Assembly (NCBI RefSeq): GCF_030463565.1
Contig: NC_134643.1
Location: 1,870,001-1,934,000, forward strand
From: Pelecanus crispus
Taxonomy: Eukaryota > Chordata > Aves > Pelecaniformes > Pelecanidae
DNA: 64,000 nt
Reading direction: 5' to 3'
The notes beneath the pieces are model-generated. The model did no database searches, was not told the DNA's origin, and saw nothing but the letters and a program-made list of their open reading frames with translations. Each line of letters opens with the position of its first letter. Position 1 is the stretch's first letter. Below are positions 1 to 16,209 of this stretch, one piece after another. Made by a program: the position numbers and the translations under genes.

Positions 1-18
1 CTTACTGATTTATTGCAG

Positions 19-3000
19 GCACCAGGTTCTCCGAATCGAGACAAGAAATGAAGAGGAGGTTAAGAAATTACAGCTTTTGGAATCGCTGGAACACCTTGAG
101 GTATGTTGTTACCACAGAGGCATTTTTCAGTGTTTCAGACTGGTGTAGGACTTAATCAGGGTAGGACTTTGCATCACATTTGGAAGGCTTGTACCACACT
201 GCGGTGGCTGCCGTAAATAAATGTACTGTCTCAATACTTGGTGTTTGATCTGCAAGTTCCAGTACCAGTTTGGTATTCAGGAGTGCCTGCATGCATATTT
301 TCTTCCTACTGGGTTTACAATCATAGTTGAACTGATCTGCTCTTAATCTTAGTATCAAAAAGCTTGTCTTTAAAGTGGGGATGCTAATGTTTTTGTACTT
401 GTCTCCCAGTGTTGTGGGAGGAATTTATTAGTTAGTCTACACTGTACTGAAACAGGAAAACACACTATAAAATTATAGGCTATTACTGTTCTTATTGCCA
501 TTGGTGAGAGTCTTTATTATCACTTTGTTTAAAAATATTGATTTGAATAGTAAATAAGGACACTGAGTTGCTGGAGCATGTCCAGAGAAGGGCAACAAAG
601 CTGGTGAAAGGTCTGGAGCACAAGTCTTAAGAGGAGAAGCTGAGGAAACTGGGGTTGTTTAGCCTAGAGAAGAGGAGGCTGAGGGGAGACCTTATCTCTC
701 TCTACAACTACCTGAAAGGAGGATGTAGTGAGGTGGGTGTTGGTCTCTTCTCCCAAGGAACAAGTGATAGGACGAGAGGAAATGGGCTCAAGTTGTGCCA
801 GGGGAGGTTTAGATTGGATATTAGGAAAAAATTCTTCACGGAAAGGGTAGTCAAGCATTGGAACGGGCTGCCCAGAGGGGTGGTGGAGTCCCCATCCCTG
901 GAGCTGTTCAAAAAACGGGTAGATGTGGCACTTTGGGACATGGTTTAGTGGGCATGGGGGTGTTGGGTTGACAGTTGGACTGATGATCTTAGAGATCCTT
1001 TCCAACCTTAATGATTCCTAGTTTTTACTTTCATTAAAAAATAATCCAGCCACCAAGCCAGGAAACATGAAATTATTCTCTCCCCTTAATTGGTTTAGTG
1101 GTGGACTTGGCAGTGTTAGGTTAATGGTTGGACTGGATGATCTTAAAGGTCTTTTCCAACCTAAACAATTCTATGATTCTATGATTCTATAAATGAAAAT
1201 TTAGAAAAGCCCTACCAAAGGAAAAATAAAACCAATGGGTTTCATGTTACCTAATGCTGTAACATGGAGCTTTTCTTGAAACTATTTCTGGTAAAGGGGA
1301 AAATGGTAAAGTAATCATCACAGAAGACTAAAATTTCCTTTTACTTATACAACTGAAGCTCTGAAGTCAGTGAAGACCTTTGTTATTTTTTTTGTGAGTT
1401 TGTCGCATTAACTGATACAAGGTTGTGGTGAGGCACAACCTGGAAGCGTTCAAAAAACGGGTAGATGTGGCACTTTGGGACATGGTTTAGTCTAGTCTAC
1501 CCTTGACTGGTTTAGTGTGGACTTGGTAGTGTAGGTTAATGGTTGGACTGGATGATCTTCAAGGTCTTTTCCAACCTAAATGATTCTATGATTCTATGAG
1601 GCCAAGCTAAAGAATGGAGTGTGCTGTAAGCATGATGGGGCACAATACTACAGGAGTTCAGTTTGGGAGAAATCAGCATTTCTAAAGCTTTAGAAGAGCT
1701 GTTTGCAGAACACTTTCCTCAAACCAAATCCATTTTCTTTTCTCTTTTCAGCTTGATTTCTGGATAAATCCCTCCACCCCTGCCCTCCCTGTGGATGTGC
1801 GAATCCCCGCTAACAGCGTCCAAGCAGTCAAAGCCTTCCTGGAGTCCCATGGGATTGAGTACTCCATCCTGATTGAAGACCTGCAGGTAGGCAGTGCCAT
1901 TGGCACATTATTAGCTTTTAAATCCCGGGGAAACAAATAGTGATTCACAATCTGGCCTCACTGATTAATTCATAGACTCTTCTATACTCTGCTTTCCATG
2001 AGGTCCTCCCCTTATTTTTGTAGTCTGTGGATTAATTTCTCAAAGACGATCTGCGGATCGCTGCTGCACTGGGAAGCTGTGGAGATGACTCTGCGGATGC
2101 TATCCGAAACCATGTTGAATAGTGACGTCAGTAAACTCATAGGCTCCACAGGGCTCCTCTTCTGATAACCCCTGAGGAATTTCATGTGGTCTTTTGGCCT
2201 GAGATGTTTGGGAATCACAACACTAAAGTTGCTCATAATTCAGTAAACCATGTTAAGTGTAGTTCAGGATCATAATCGGAAAGAACTGTACACCACCGTG
2301 TGAGAGAAGTCATCCACATGGGCACTAATCGGACATTTCTTCATGAGCGGTAATCCCAAAATGGCATCTAAAATAGCATTTGCTCAGAAGAAACACTGCC
2401 TTTTTTTTTTCCCCCCAAAGCTTTCCATTGCTATTCTTCTTCTTCTTAAGAAGTGTTTAAAACTTAATGCTGACCATTTAAACACTGGTATTCTTGCCCA
2501 CTTTGCTACAGATACATTCAGAAGAAGCATCTGTTTGCTCCATAGCTGTGGGAAGTTTGGGTCTGGGGCTGGAGACAGTATACAGCGCCATCACGTCCTT
2601 ATTTGAGATAAATATTTGGTCAGAAGTTTGCAAATCAAGCATGCTTTTCTCAACATTTTGAACGGCTTCTTTTAGGTTGTTCTAGATAAAGAAAAGCAAG
2701 ATATGGCCGACAGTCAACAAAGGGAGCGCAGCAGCAACAGTTTCAACTATGGAACTTACCACTCTCTAGATTCCGTGAGTACCTCAGCTTTAGGGGAAGA
2801 GAATTCTTTTTTCTGGCCTTTTTTCATGCTGTCTTCAATCAAACATCCTATATTAAGATCTAAAATGTCTTTCCAGCTTCTTTTGGCACATGGTTTTGTT
2901 TTTAAATTTATTAATTTTGTGGTCAGCACAATGAGCCAGCGCTCTCCCTGACAGAGTGTTGGAACAGGCAAGTGTTGATCATACTTTTTCATAAACTCTT

Positions 3001-6000
3001 CTGCAGAGTTCTGTCAAAAGCCTTCCTTCTGACCCTGAAAAGAGATTGAGAAATAAATGAATCTTGAAATAGGGAAATATAGGAAGGCAGTAGCCATCTA
3101 GCAGAGCAGAGGGTAAGGTGTTTTTACTACCAGAAGTTTGTAAAGAGGGTTTTGAACTTTTTCCTGAAATAACTAGATCTTGATGATATAGCAGTGCTTC
3201 CTTCTACTTTGTGATGTTAGGAAGAGCGCTGACTGCACTGACGTAAGGTGAGATGGGGCTTTGAGAGGTCATAGTAATGAAGGCAAAAGGAAAGAAAAGT
3301 AGATTTCATCAGGTCCTATGATTGTTCTGGGCAGTACTATACATAAACGTAATGTAAATGTCATCATGACTTTTCATTTCAGATTTATGCAGAACTGGAT
3401 CATCTTGTGGCTGAGTATAGCAACATTGTCAGTAAGCTCCAGATTGGGCAATCATATGAAAAGCGGCCTTTGTATGTGCTCAAGGTACGACATATATCAC
3501 AGAATGTGTGCATACATGTGTGTATACATATACTAATATACATGTTCATTATAGATACAGCACAATTCAGTCCAGAGCATCCCAGCCTATACAGGATGTT
3601 CTTGACTAAAAGGTGTCAGGGAGAGTTTTAAAACTTTTCTGTTTTGTTTGACAGTTCAGCACTGGAGGAAGAAACCGTCCTGCAATCTGGATTGATGCCG
3701 GTATCCATTCCCGAGAGTGGGTTACCCAAGCGAGTGCAATATGGATAGCTAAAAAGGTCACTTTGGCAGTGATTGATTTTTCTTTTATCTTGGAAATGCC
3801 TCTGACTATTTAAAAGTGTATCACACCTGTATGTGTTTAGCCAGCTCTGCTAACTCTCCTTCACCCCTCTTAAAACACAGCCGGCTCCAGAGAGAATATG
3901 GCAGCTGCCTAAGGAAAGAATTGAAAAATGCTGTGTATTGTTAGAACAGCTGGGTTTAGGGAGACAAAAATGTCGTAGTTCAGGTGAAATTGTTGAGGAC
4001 TGCAGAGCTGATAGTTATACAAATAACCAAGGACTTTGAGAAGATTAGTTGGCTGCTTCAGTCTGCCAACACAGAGGAACACTGTGTGGTTGGTTACCTT
4101 CCACGAAAGGGTAAAAACTTCCAGCTCTATGTAAATGAATATTTAAATTCTGCTGAAAATGGTGAGGCCACCAGAGAAGTGCAGCACAGGTGTATATCCC
4201 CAACCTGGCTAATCTTTCTCAATCTTAGTGCCAGGCTTGGCCCATTCTCTGGGACAGGCAGGAGAAAAATTTGTTGCCCTCTTCCATTAACTTCCTGTCT
4301 TCAGAATAAAATAGTAAAACAGATTCATTGCTCTCTCTAAGCTCCAAGTCTAACAAGGAACAGTTATGGTCAACAGATAATTAATATTTCTTGTTTGCCT
4401 GCCCCGAAAGCCAGACTTGCCTCTGTTCCTAGCTGTTAGAGTGTAAGCACGTGGGAAAGAAACATGCTGATAATCACAGTGTACCATATTGTCTCTGCTT
4501 AGATTGCCTCTGACTATGGGAAGGATCTATCCATCACCTCTCTGCTGAACAAAATGGACATTTTCCTGCTGGCAGTCACAAACCCTGATGGATATGTATT
4601 CACTCACACCACAGTGAGTAAGCATGCTCTGTGTCTAAGCCAATTTAGAAAGCTGTCATGCTCTTCCAAGCGAACAATAAGTATGAGGGAAGTAGGGTCT
4701 GAAAGTCCATTTGTTAATGCTGTAAGAAGGAGTTACAAAGGAGTTGGGCAGCCAAAGATACTAATTACTTGTCTAACCCATCTTAACTCACTGTAAATTC
4801 ACCAGCCCTTCAATTTTTGACCATTGGCCCATCTTGGCAGTCAGCCCATCAGAAATAATCTTAGGCTTGTGACTGGGATCTCTTCCTGGTGAATGACAAC
4901 TATTTCTGGGTAGCAGGTTTACTGCAAGGACCAGGATTTGCTCCTTTTCAAAGCCATAGTGTGTGTTTGTTTTAGAATCGCATGTGGCGGAAGACCCGCT
5001 CCAAGAATCGAGGCAGTCCATGTGTTGGAGTTGATCCAAACAGGAACTGGGATGCAGGTTTTGGAGGTAGGAATAAAGCTTTTGGATTCTGTCTGTCAGT
5101 AAGAAGAAAGTTCCCTTTCATGGTCCTGGATCCTGTTACACAGGACCAGCAATCGCCTTAATATAAAGGATTCAGAAAGAAAATGGTCAAATAGGATGGT
5201 AGCTGTCTTTTGTAAGGATAATTTCGCATTTATTAAATGCCGGTGAGCACAAGATGAAGGAAGTAATCTGTACATTCTAGAAGTGTGTCCCTTGAGTATT
5301 CATGCTCTGTCACAGCTGTTCAAGCATTTATCAGTGCTTAAGGCCTTGCCTTTGGCTGAAGAACTGTTCTTTGGAAAGCCCGTCTTTGTGTTGGTCCTCT
5401 TTGACCTTTCATGAATGCCAGTTCTTACAGGTTTGCCTTTGTTCCTCCTTTGCACCAACAGGTCCTGGGGCCAGTAGTAATCCCTGCTCTGACTCTTACC
5501 GTGGGCCCAGTGCCAACTCAGAAGTGGAAGTTAAATCTATTGTTGACTTTATTAAGAATCACGGAAACATCCAGGCCTTCCTCACCCTCCACAGTTACTC
5601 TCAGCTCCTGATGTATCCCTATGGCTATAAATGCACTGAGCCAGCAGACTACGCTGAGCTGGTGAGACATAATGACTTGGCTTTAGCTCCCTCTGTTCTG
5701 TCCAGCTGGCTTTCTATGCTCAAGTATTACAGTGAGATATCAGGATTAAAACACGAGGCTAATCTCTGCCATCCATAACAGTAACCATCCGTGAGAGCGA
5801 ACAAAACCCTGGTGCATTGCAATGCCTTTAAAAGAGAAATCTTGGTCATATGCAACACGTGCCATACCCACCCATTCTCAGCCCTCTTTGCTTGTCCACG
5901 TTTGCTTCTTTCTGCTTTAATGACAGCATCACAGCTGATGATTTGAGGCGATACAGATCTCAATCATAATTCAAATGGAAAAGACCTCTGGCAGTCTCTA

Positions 6001-7196
6001 GTCTAACCCTCTGCTGAAAGCAGACAGGCTTTGGAGTCAGAGCCAATTTCAAGTTTGGATTGGGTTGCTTAGGGCGTTGCCCAGCTGAATTTTGATTGTT
6101 TTGATTTGGTTTGATATTTCTAAAGACAAATTCCACAGTTTCTTCAAGCCCTTCCCAAAGTTTCCCCGCTCTCATGGGGATTTTCTTTTTCCCTAATACC
6201 TAAATGCAGTTTCCCTTGTGGCAATTTATTTGTTGCTACTCATCCTTTTCCCCTACACCTCCAAGAAGAGCCTGGCTCCGTTTTCTCTACAACCACCCAT
6301 TAGGTAGTTGAAGTGAGCACAAAGCTGACCACTGACTATTGGAATATCTCTGACTGCCTTGGGATTTTCTGGTATCTCTTGAACCTTCTCTTGGCAAGAC
6401 AGTTGGTGAGCTGAAACACTGGATGATCAGACGTAGAACCTGCTATGATTCAATTCACCTGCCATGTCACCTCCCAAAAATATTGTGGAAACTGTGAGTG
6501 CTGTCACTAGCATGAGTGATTAAGAAGTGAAAGATGTGGCACTGGTTTATTGAGGGGTGTGAAAGACTGGAGATTTTCCGAAAGATTGTGGAGATTTCCC
6601 TGAGTATGGTTCCGGTTGGTGAAATCGTAACATTTAGCCTCATTAAACGTGGCTACTTTCTGACTTGTCCTTCATCTTCTCCTCTCCAGGATGCCTTGGG
6701 AAGAGCTGCTGCCAGTTCCATCAAGTCCCTGTATGGCACCACCTTTACAGTGGGGAGCATTTGCAGTACTATCTGTGAGTATTTTGCTAGGCTGAGCTCT
6801 TATGGGCTGTCCCAGGACAATAGTGTCTGTCCCACCCACAAGGTCTCTTCCTCTTGGAAGCAGTGATGCTTCTGGAGAGTGACACCACCAGTCAAACATC
6901 GGAGCTGAGTGTTCGCATAAAAAACCTAATGCGTTTCCCTCACAAATATGAAACATAGGACAGCAGAACTCAAATCGATCCTCTGGCTCTTCTCCCTTTC
7001 TCTTTCAGACCAAGCCAGTGGAGGCAGCATTGACTGGAGCTACGATTATGGCATCAAATACTCTTTTGCCTTTGAGCTGCGAGACACAGGTCACTACGGT
7101 TTCCTCCTGCCAGCCAACCAAATTATCCCAACTGCAGAGGAGACCTGGCTGGGTCTGAAAAAAATCATGGAGCACGTGCGAGACAATCCATACTAA
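19..7196 (+). CDS. CPA2: Carboxypeptidase A2 (5' end outside window)
   Basis: Secreted zinc carboxypeptidase precursor (M14A) that removes bulky aromatic C-terminal residues from dietary peptides. Coding exons read in frame at 19-100, 1752-1886, 2676-2774, 3383-3484, 3655-3756, 4503-4613, 4976-5066, 5462-5661, 6690-6774 and 7009-7196 (TAA); all introns are GT-AG. Exon 1 with the signal peptide lies left of the window. Visible residues (bovine CPA1 numbering): His69 and Glu72 in HSREW, Arg127 in MWRKTR, Asn144/Arg145 in NRNWD, His196/Tyr198 in HSYSQ, Tyr248, Ile255 and Glu270 in FELRD. The pocket has Thr194, Met203 and Ala268, the set known to widen S1' in CPA2, and the C-terminus ends EHVRDNPY, close to mammalian CPA2. 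Both Cys of the 138-161 disulfide are present. Exon lengths equal those of the two downstream paralogues, so the cluster arose by tandem duplication. No break is seen. Confidence 0.95.
553..1192 (+). mobile_element. CR1 LINE 3' fragment, double-tail type, in CPA2 intron 2
   Basis: 5'-truncated CR1 in the same sense as CPA2. It carries the end of ORF2 (peptide motifs [30 protein letters not shown]), then a 3' UTR with two successive tail units. The first is near 960-1020 (ATGATCTTAGAGATCCTTTC) and the second at 1100-1192 (GGATGATCTTAAAGGTC, then ATTCTATG repeats). The units are joined by a short linker at about 1020-1085. The open frame at 655-948 is LINE remnant, not a host gene. Confidence 0.9.
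1437..1599 (+). mobile_element. CR1 LINE 3' fragment, single-tail type
   Basis: Short sense-oriented CR1 remnant in CPA2 intron 2, starting within the last ORF2 codons (CCTGGAAGCGTTC) and ending in ATTCTATGATTCTATGA. TGAGGC stands on both sides (about 1430 and 1597) and may be a short target-site duplication, though tail microhomology makes this uncertain. Confidence 0.85.
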
Positions 7197-7292
7197 AAGC
7201 TGGGGTGGGAATCAGCTGGCTGTAGCAGCAAGCCCACAAATCCTCTTCCCTTGGCACGCTTGAGCCAGCTGTAACGGTATGGCACTTGGCTG

Positions 7293-7298
7293 AATAAA
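7293..7298 (+). terminator. CPA2 polyadenylation signal
   Basis: AATAAA lies 97 bases after the CPA2 stop, giving a short 3' UTR, as is usual for pancreatic digestive enzyme genes. Confidence 0.75.
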
Positions 7299-7299
7299 A

Positions 7300-9234
7300 A
7301 CTCTGTGTGCAACCTTCCTACGGCAATATGTGTCCGTGTATAAAAGATGTTTTGTGCTTGTCTTGTTCACTGCATCTCTCTGTGTACGGTAGACCCCGTA
7401 GAAGGCACTGCAGATTTTAGGACTTGGTTGCAGTCCACCTCAATGAGACATGGTAGGAACAGTGACAAAAGGCGGATGGAAGATGTGACCACTTGTGTGG
7501 CTACTGAGATGTCAGCATGACCGCTGGTGAGATGAAGAGAGTGGGCTTTTTCCCACCCAGATAAACAAGAAGTCAGTTGAGGGACTTGCGTCAGTGCAGA
7601 GGTTAAATCTAAGAGCAGAAGGGAGTGTTGGGAAAGGAGGAGATGTCCCCTGGCTCGTGACTGCTGCAAACTATCCTGCCTTCTGCCCTCTGCCCCTCCA
7701 TCTCTCTTAGTAAATGCAAAATGCATTTGCTCTGAGCAATGCTAGCCCTTAGCAGTGTGTTGTATTCCTGTAAACCTCCCTGCCCACACGGTGACCCCCT
7801 CCTCGCAACCAGCCCTGTCACCAGTGCAGAAACTGGCTCCCAGGGTGGTGAGGGTGCAGGTTTTTCTAAAGTATTTCTGAAATTTGTGGATTGAAAGTGG
7901 GGTGAGCACTTGAAGCACTTGAACTGAGAAGCTAGGTCATCTGGAAAGTTAATTGCTACACTACTGCAGCGTAGCTACAGGTGGGGGCATTACACGAGCC
8001 TGCCTTATGCTCCACTCTGGCAGCGTCTAGTGGCTGTTTAGAGAGGTCAGGGAAGAATTTCTTTTTTTTTTTTTTTTTTTGTGCGTAACAGTTCTGTGTT
8101 GCTGCTTTTGTAAACCTGGGGACTCTGACAGAGCTCGCTTCTGGGGGCAGAACAGGCTGGTGCAGAGGGCCTGATGTTAAGCAGCATAATCCATGCTGTG
8201 AGACTGATTAAAGGAATTTAATTTCTTTTAACGAGCCTCAGGACACTGCCAGACCACTGACCGCTGGTGGGAGGAGGGGGTCTCCTGCCCTAAATCCCAT
8301 ATATTTGTCCTGCCCCTTTTCTCCCTCCCTGGTTTGCCCAGTGGGCACGGTTAGAGGGAGGATGACGGTGGGAGGATGCCTGCTCTCATCCAGCACAGCC
8401 AGTCCGCAGTCCCTCAAGAGCCTCCCTCCCTCGTTCTGTTGTTCAGCCTGCTAATTTCTTGGGGATTAAGAGCAAAGAGCTCAGGGCCATGCACGGGAGC
8501 CACCGAAGGATCAGAGATTAGCAATCCCTGCTGCTGTTGTGGCGATTACTGAATTAGCGTTGCAGTCTAACAGGTTTATCTCCATGTCCTGTGATCCCCC
8601 CAGCAGCTGGTGAGTTACTCCTCCGTGAGCTTGGCAGGAGAGCAAACGCGCCTGACGCAGTGGGTAAAATGTTAGTTTGGACTCAAAGGACATGAGGCTG
8701 TTGGCAGGGAAAGGAAGGTGAAGGTGCAGCTGAGGCATCGGGAAGCACCACATGGGTTTGGTTTTGGGCTAAGTGTAGCATTTTGGAAAGCAAACATGAG
8801 CACGGTGCAGCCGGTGCTCCCCACATGTGTCTCCGTCCCCTCCACTCACAGCCCCATCCGGTGGCACCTGCTTCCCAAACTGACCCACCCTTCCAAAATC
8901 CCGTCCTCCAGCTGGTGATAAAAATACAGCTGGTAAAACCCTGCTGACGGGGAGGGCCCAGGGCACGTGGTTGGCTCCTGGATCTGGCTGACCTGCTGCC
9001 ACCAGAGCAGGGACCATGTGACAAGTGGTGGGCAGGAGCTGCAGAGCCCGAGGAGCCTCGGCCAGGGTTGTAGACCTGTGGACTCGCCCTGGCTTTGGAG
9101 CTGCATCCAACCATCCAGGTCTTGAGGCCACCTGGGCCCTCTTCTTGTAAGTGTGTGTCTTGCTGACAACTGCATCCAGTTTTTGGACCCCTGGCACCAA
9201 AAAGACCTGGAGCAAGACCGATGGAGGCCACCAA
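7300..9234. other. CPA2-CPA5 intergenic sequence, left part
   Basis: No exon, RNA gene or recognisable element is seen. The only simple feature is a run of 19 T at 8062-8080. Open frames at 8683-9234 on the - strand show no family signature and overlap one another in several frames, as expected for GC-rich non-coding DNA. Confidence 0.5.
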
Positions 9235-9660
9235 GAGGAACAGGAGGATGTGTCCGATGATGGGATACTGAGGGAGATGGGCTGGTTTGGCCTGGAGATG
9301 AGACAGCTTTGGGGTGGGGGGACTTAACAGGGACCCTTCTGTCCCTGTGAAGGGGTTATTGAGAAAACGGAGCCAAGCTCTTCACTACAAAGCATGATGG
9401 GAGAGACAATGGCGTCAGCTGAAGCAAGAGAGAGACAGGCTGGACATCGGAAAATGTTTTTCCACTGGGAGGACAGTCCAGCAGTGGGACACATCGCCCA
9501 GAGGGGCTGTGCAGCCTCCATCCTTGGAGGACTCCAAGATGCAACGTGGAGGGACCTGGTCTGCCCCCAGAGCTGACCATGCTTTGTCCAGAAGGTTGGA
9601 TACAGACCTCGGGTGGTCCCTTCCCACCTCAACTACTCCATGATCCCACCTCAGTGAGAA
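9235..9660 (+). mobile_element. Old, diverged CR1 LINE 3' fragment
   Basis: Degraded similarity to the CR1 ORF2 end and 3' UTR: a GGTTTGGCCTGGAGATGAGA-like start, CTGGACATCGGAAAATG, then GCCCAGAGGGGCTGTGCAG and a GTCCCTTCCCACCTCAACTA tail. The order matches CR1, but divergence is much higher than in the other copies, so it is a clearly older insertion. Confidence 0.6.
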
Positions 9661-9789
9661 CCTCTACCCCGGCACCACCAGCCAGGCCCAGCTCACCACC
9701 ATCACCGGTTCCGCATTATGAAGCCGTAATGGCCCCCCCAACTGTGGCACCTTCCCGGAGCACACCCTGTTGTCAGTGCAGCCAGAAAG

Positions 9790-10250
9790 ACGACCTGGTT
9801 TTAATGGGGAAAAAAACCATGGTTAGAAGTTGTCTGCTAAAAAACTGACCGAGACAATGTCTGCCAGCCTGGGAACCCGGCCCGGGAACCTGGAACATCC
9901 TTGACAAGCACAGGTGGGAGCTCAGGGCCATCGTAGATAAGGGCACAACAAAGACACTGCTATAACCTGCGGAACAAAGACGCTGCTATAACCTGCGGAA
10001 CAAAGAAACCACTATAACAAACTGACCTCCTAAGACAGCAGAAGTCAGCGACGGCTGCTCCAGGAGCTGCTGTCCTGCGCCCACACATGTATCTACACTA
10101 AAGACATAAAAATAACTCACTTTCTACCCCAAAACGAGCCCCTCTCTCTCTCTTGCCAAGCATTACCGCTGGGTGAACGTCCCTGTGCGACCCTTCGGAC
10201 CCTCGCCAGGGACGCCTGGCTCCGTGATGCCCGTCGTCTTTGAAGTGAGA
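9790..10250 (+). mobile_element. Possible solo LTR-like fossil
   Basis: Tentative. The segment contains a 26-base unit repeated two to three times (9947-10020), an A-rich polyadenylation-like stretch near 10110, a CT-rich block after it and a CA near 10252 followed two bases later by TGG. This order resembles the U3-R-U5 of an avian endogenous retrovirus LTR. No coding part of such an element is recognisable next to it. If it is one, it is an old, incomplete copy; family not assigned. Confidence 0.3.
9947..10020. repeat. 26-bp tandem repeat
   Basis: The unit AACAAAGACRCTGCTATAAC plus CTGCGG occurs twice almost perfectly and a third time in degenerate form. Confidence 0.8.
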
Positions 10251-10560
10251 CTTCATCCATCGTCAACTGGCCCCACTCTTGGGAGCAGTTTGATGAACGG
10301 CACTGGTAATAATTTGAATGATATATTTTGAATTTTATATAAAGATAGATAGGTGCGCATAGAAGTAATTAATCATAAATATGTATTTATGTATAGATAC
10401 TTGCTTTTCTGCTAGTGATTTTGTAGCAACTTGTAATATACACTTGCTTTATTAATCATAATTGTACTTAGTAAGAGTAATCTGTAATAAATTCATGGAA
10501 ACAAAGCACCGTGTCCTTGTGTACTATGGGGTCTTATGACCCTACCATTGCCACCATCCC
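10250..10560. other. AT-rich spacer upstream of CPA5
   Basis: Strongly AT-rich (TATATTTTGAATTTTATATA-like), unlike the GC-rich flanks, ending with an AATAAA at about 10487. No coding potential. The abrupt composition change suggests inserted DNA, but the source is unknown. Confidence 0.4.
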
Positions 10561-10846
10561 ACGCCCGCGGGCTGGGTCACCTCCGTAGGTGGTGACTGTG
10601 ACCATGACGCCTACTCGCACCAAGCTGGGTGCACGGGCACGCGTCCTCCCCGGCAGAACCCGAACGCCAAGGAAGACGTTATCAGATCCTTCCTAATTTG
10701 GCTGCTCTTTTATTGACTTCGCCAAATAAAGCAAACATTGGGGCTCCCGGGAGCTGTTCCTGGCTTATCTCTTTTTTTGCTGCTGGCTCTGCAGGGACAG
10801 CAGCTGTGGCCTTGGTGAGAAGGTCCGCGAGTGCCCCCAGAGCACT

Positions 10847-10853
10847 GTATAGG
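10847..10853 (+). promoter_or_regulatory. Candidate TATA element of CPA5
   Basis: TGTATAG lies 51 bases before the CPA5 ATG, which would put the start site about 25 bases before the ATG and give the short leader usual in this family. An E-box (CAGCTG) lies upstream near 10801. Position-based inference only. Confidence 0.4.
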
Positions 10854-10903
10854 GGGGGCTGTATACGCCCTCGGGGGCTGAGGCTTGTCGGCATCCACTC
10901 AGC

Positions 10904-15404
<4,501 letters not shown>

Positions 15405-15436
15405 ACCCAGCACCTCCCGTGGTGCCCCCTCGTCTC

Positions 15437-15442
15437 AATAAA
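15437..15442 (+). terminator. CPA5 polyadenylation signal
   Basis: AATAAA lies 33 bases after the stop, followed by TAAT and a T-rich stretch. Confidence 0.75.
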
Positions 15443-15449
15443 TAATCCT

Positions 15450-16110
15450 GGAGACTTTTTATGGTTTAAGGCTAGCATCTTTATTTTTTCATGCACTGTT
15501 TTTCATAAAAATGGTGAAAATGGGATTTCTTGCCTCGTGGCTTTGGCCCTGAAGGCCCAACAGCCCTGAAGTACCTGGGAGGGGATGGATGGGGTTTGGG
15601 CAGCCAAACCCAAACTTGTGGGTTTTTTTGGGCAGCATTGCTCCATTGTCCCTTCCCCAGGGGCTGGGAGGAGGGACACTGGGCACCCTCAGGCCCAGTG
15701 CTAGGTGCAAAGTGCTTTCAGACATTCGCTATTTTATTTTTGCCACCTGGGATGAACGTCACCTGCTCTGACCTCTGTCCCACATTGAACTTGCAATCAA
15801 TTCTACCACCACCATCACCAGCAACGCGACCACAGTTTAGGTCCCCATCTCGCCGAGACCCCTGTGCAAAAAATCTTCATCTCACACCTTCCCGACCCAA
15901 TTTTGCCTTTTTCTTCCCCGCAGCTCCGAGCTGCAGCCAGCGCCCATGGGCGGTGGGATTTTGGCATCTCCCCGCCTCTGGCCCTGCCGGCAGGTGACTC
16001 ACCGACGGCCCCAGCCGGTTCCTGGGACGGGTTTGACTGGGAGCGCCGCAGAGGGGGGACGACGGGGCCGCGGTGCCCGACCTTGGCTGGTGCCAGCCGG
16101 AGCCTTCTCA
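15450..16110. other. CPA5-CPA1 intergenic sequence
   Basis: Holds the 5' flank of CPA1. E-box hexamers (CACCTG near 15746 and 15761, CAGGTG near 15991) and an AP-1-like TGACTCA near 15996 are seen. No coding sequence is supported. Confidence 0.45.
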
Positions 16111-16117
16111 CAGCCCT

Positions 16118-16134
16118 GGGAAAGGGGACAGCTG
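16118..16134 (+). promoter_or_regulatory. Candidate PTF1 composite site of CPA1
   Basis: GGGAAA, five bases, CAGCTG: read on the - strand this is an E-box followed by a TTTCCC box at about one helical turn. That is the bipartite layout bound by the pancreatic acinar factor PTF1 (PTF1A with RBPJL). It stands just upstream of the TATA-like element and about 75 bases before the ATG. Confidence 0.45.
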
Positions 16135-16153
16135 GGCGCCACCATCCCGACGG

Positions 16154-16161
16154 GATTTAAG
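16154..16161 (+). promoter_or_regulatory. TATA-like element of CPA1
   Basis: GATTTAAG lies 48 bases before the CPA1 ATG, at the spacing expected for a TATA variant with a short leader. Confidence 0.4.
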
Positions 16162-16209
16162 AGGCCCTGGGGTGCCTTTGGGGGAGCGGAGCGGCTCTTT
16201 CGGCTGACG

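Noticed and set aside
655-948. 97-codon open frame, and its kin at 42497, 58921, 63585, 49619 and 37872
   Set aside because: All are the C-terminal end of CR1 ORF2, not host genes.
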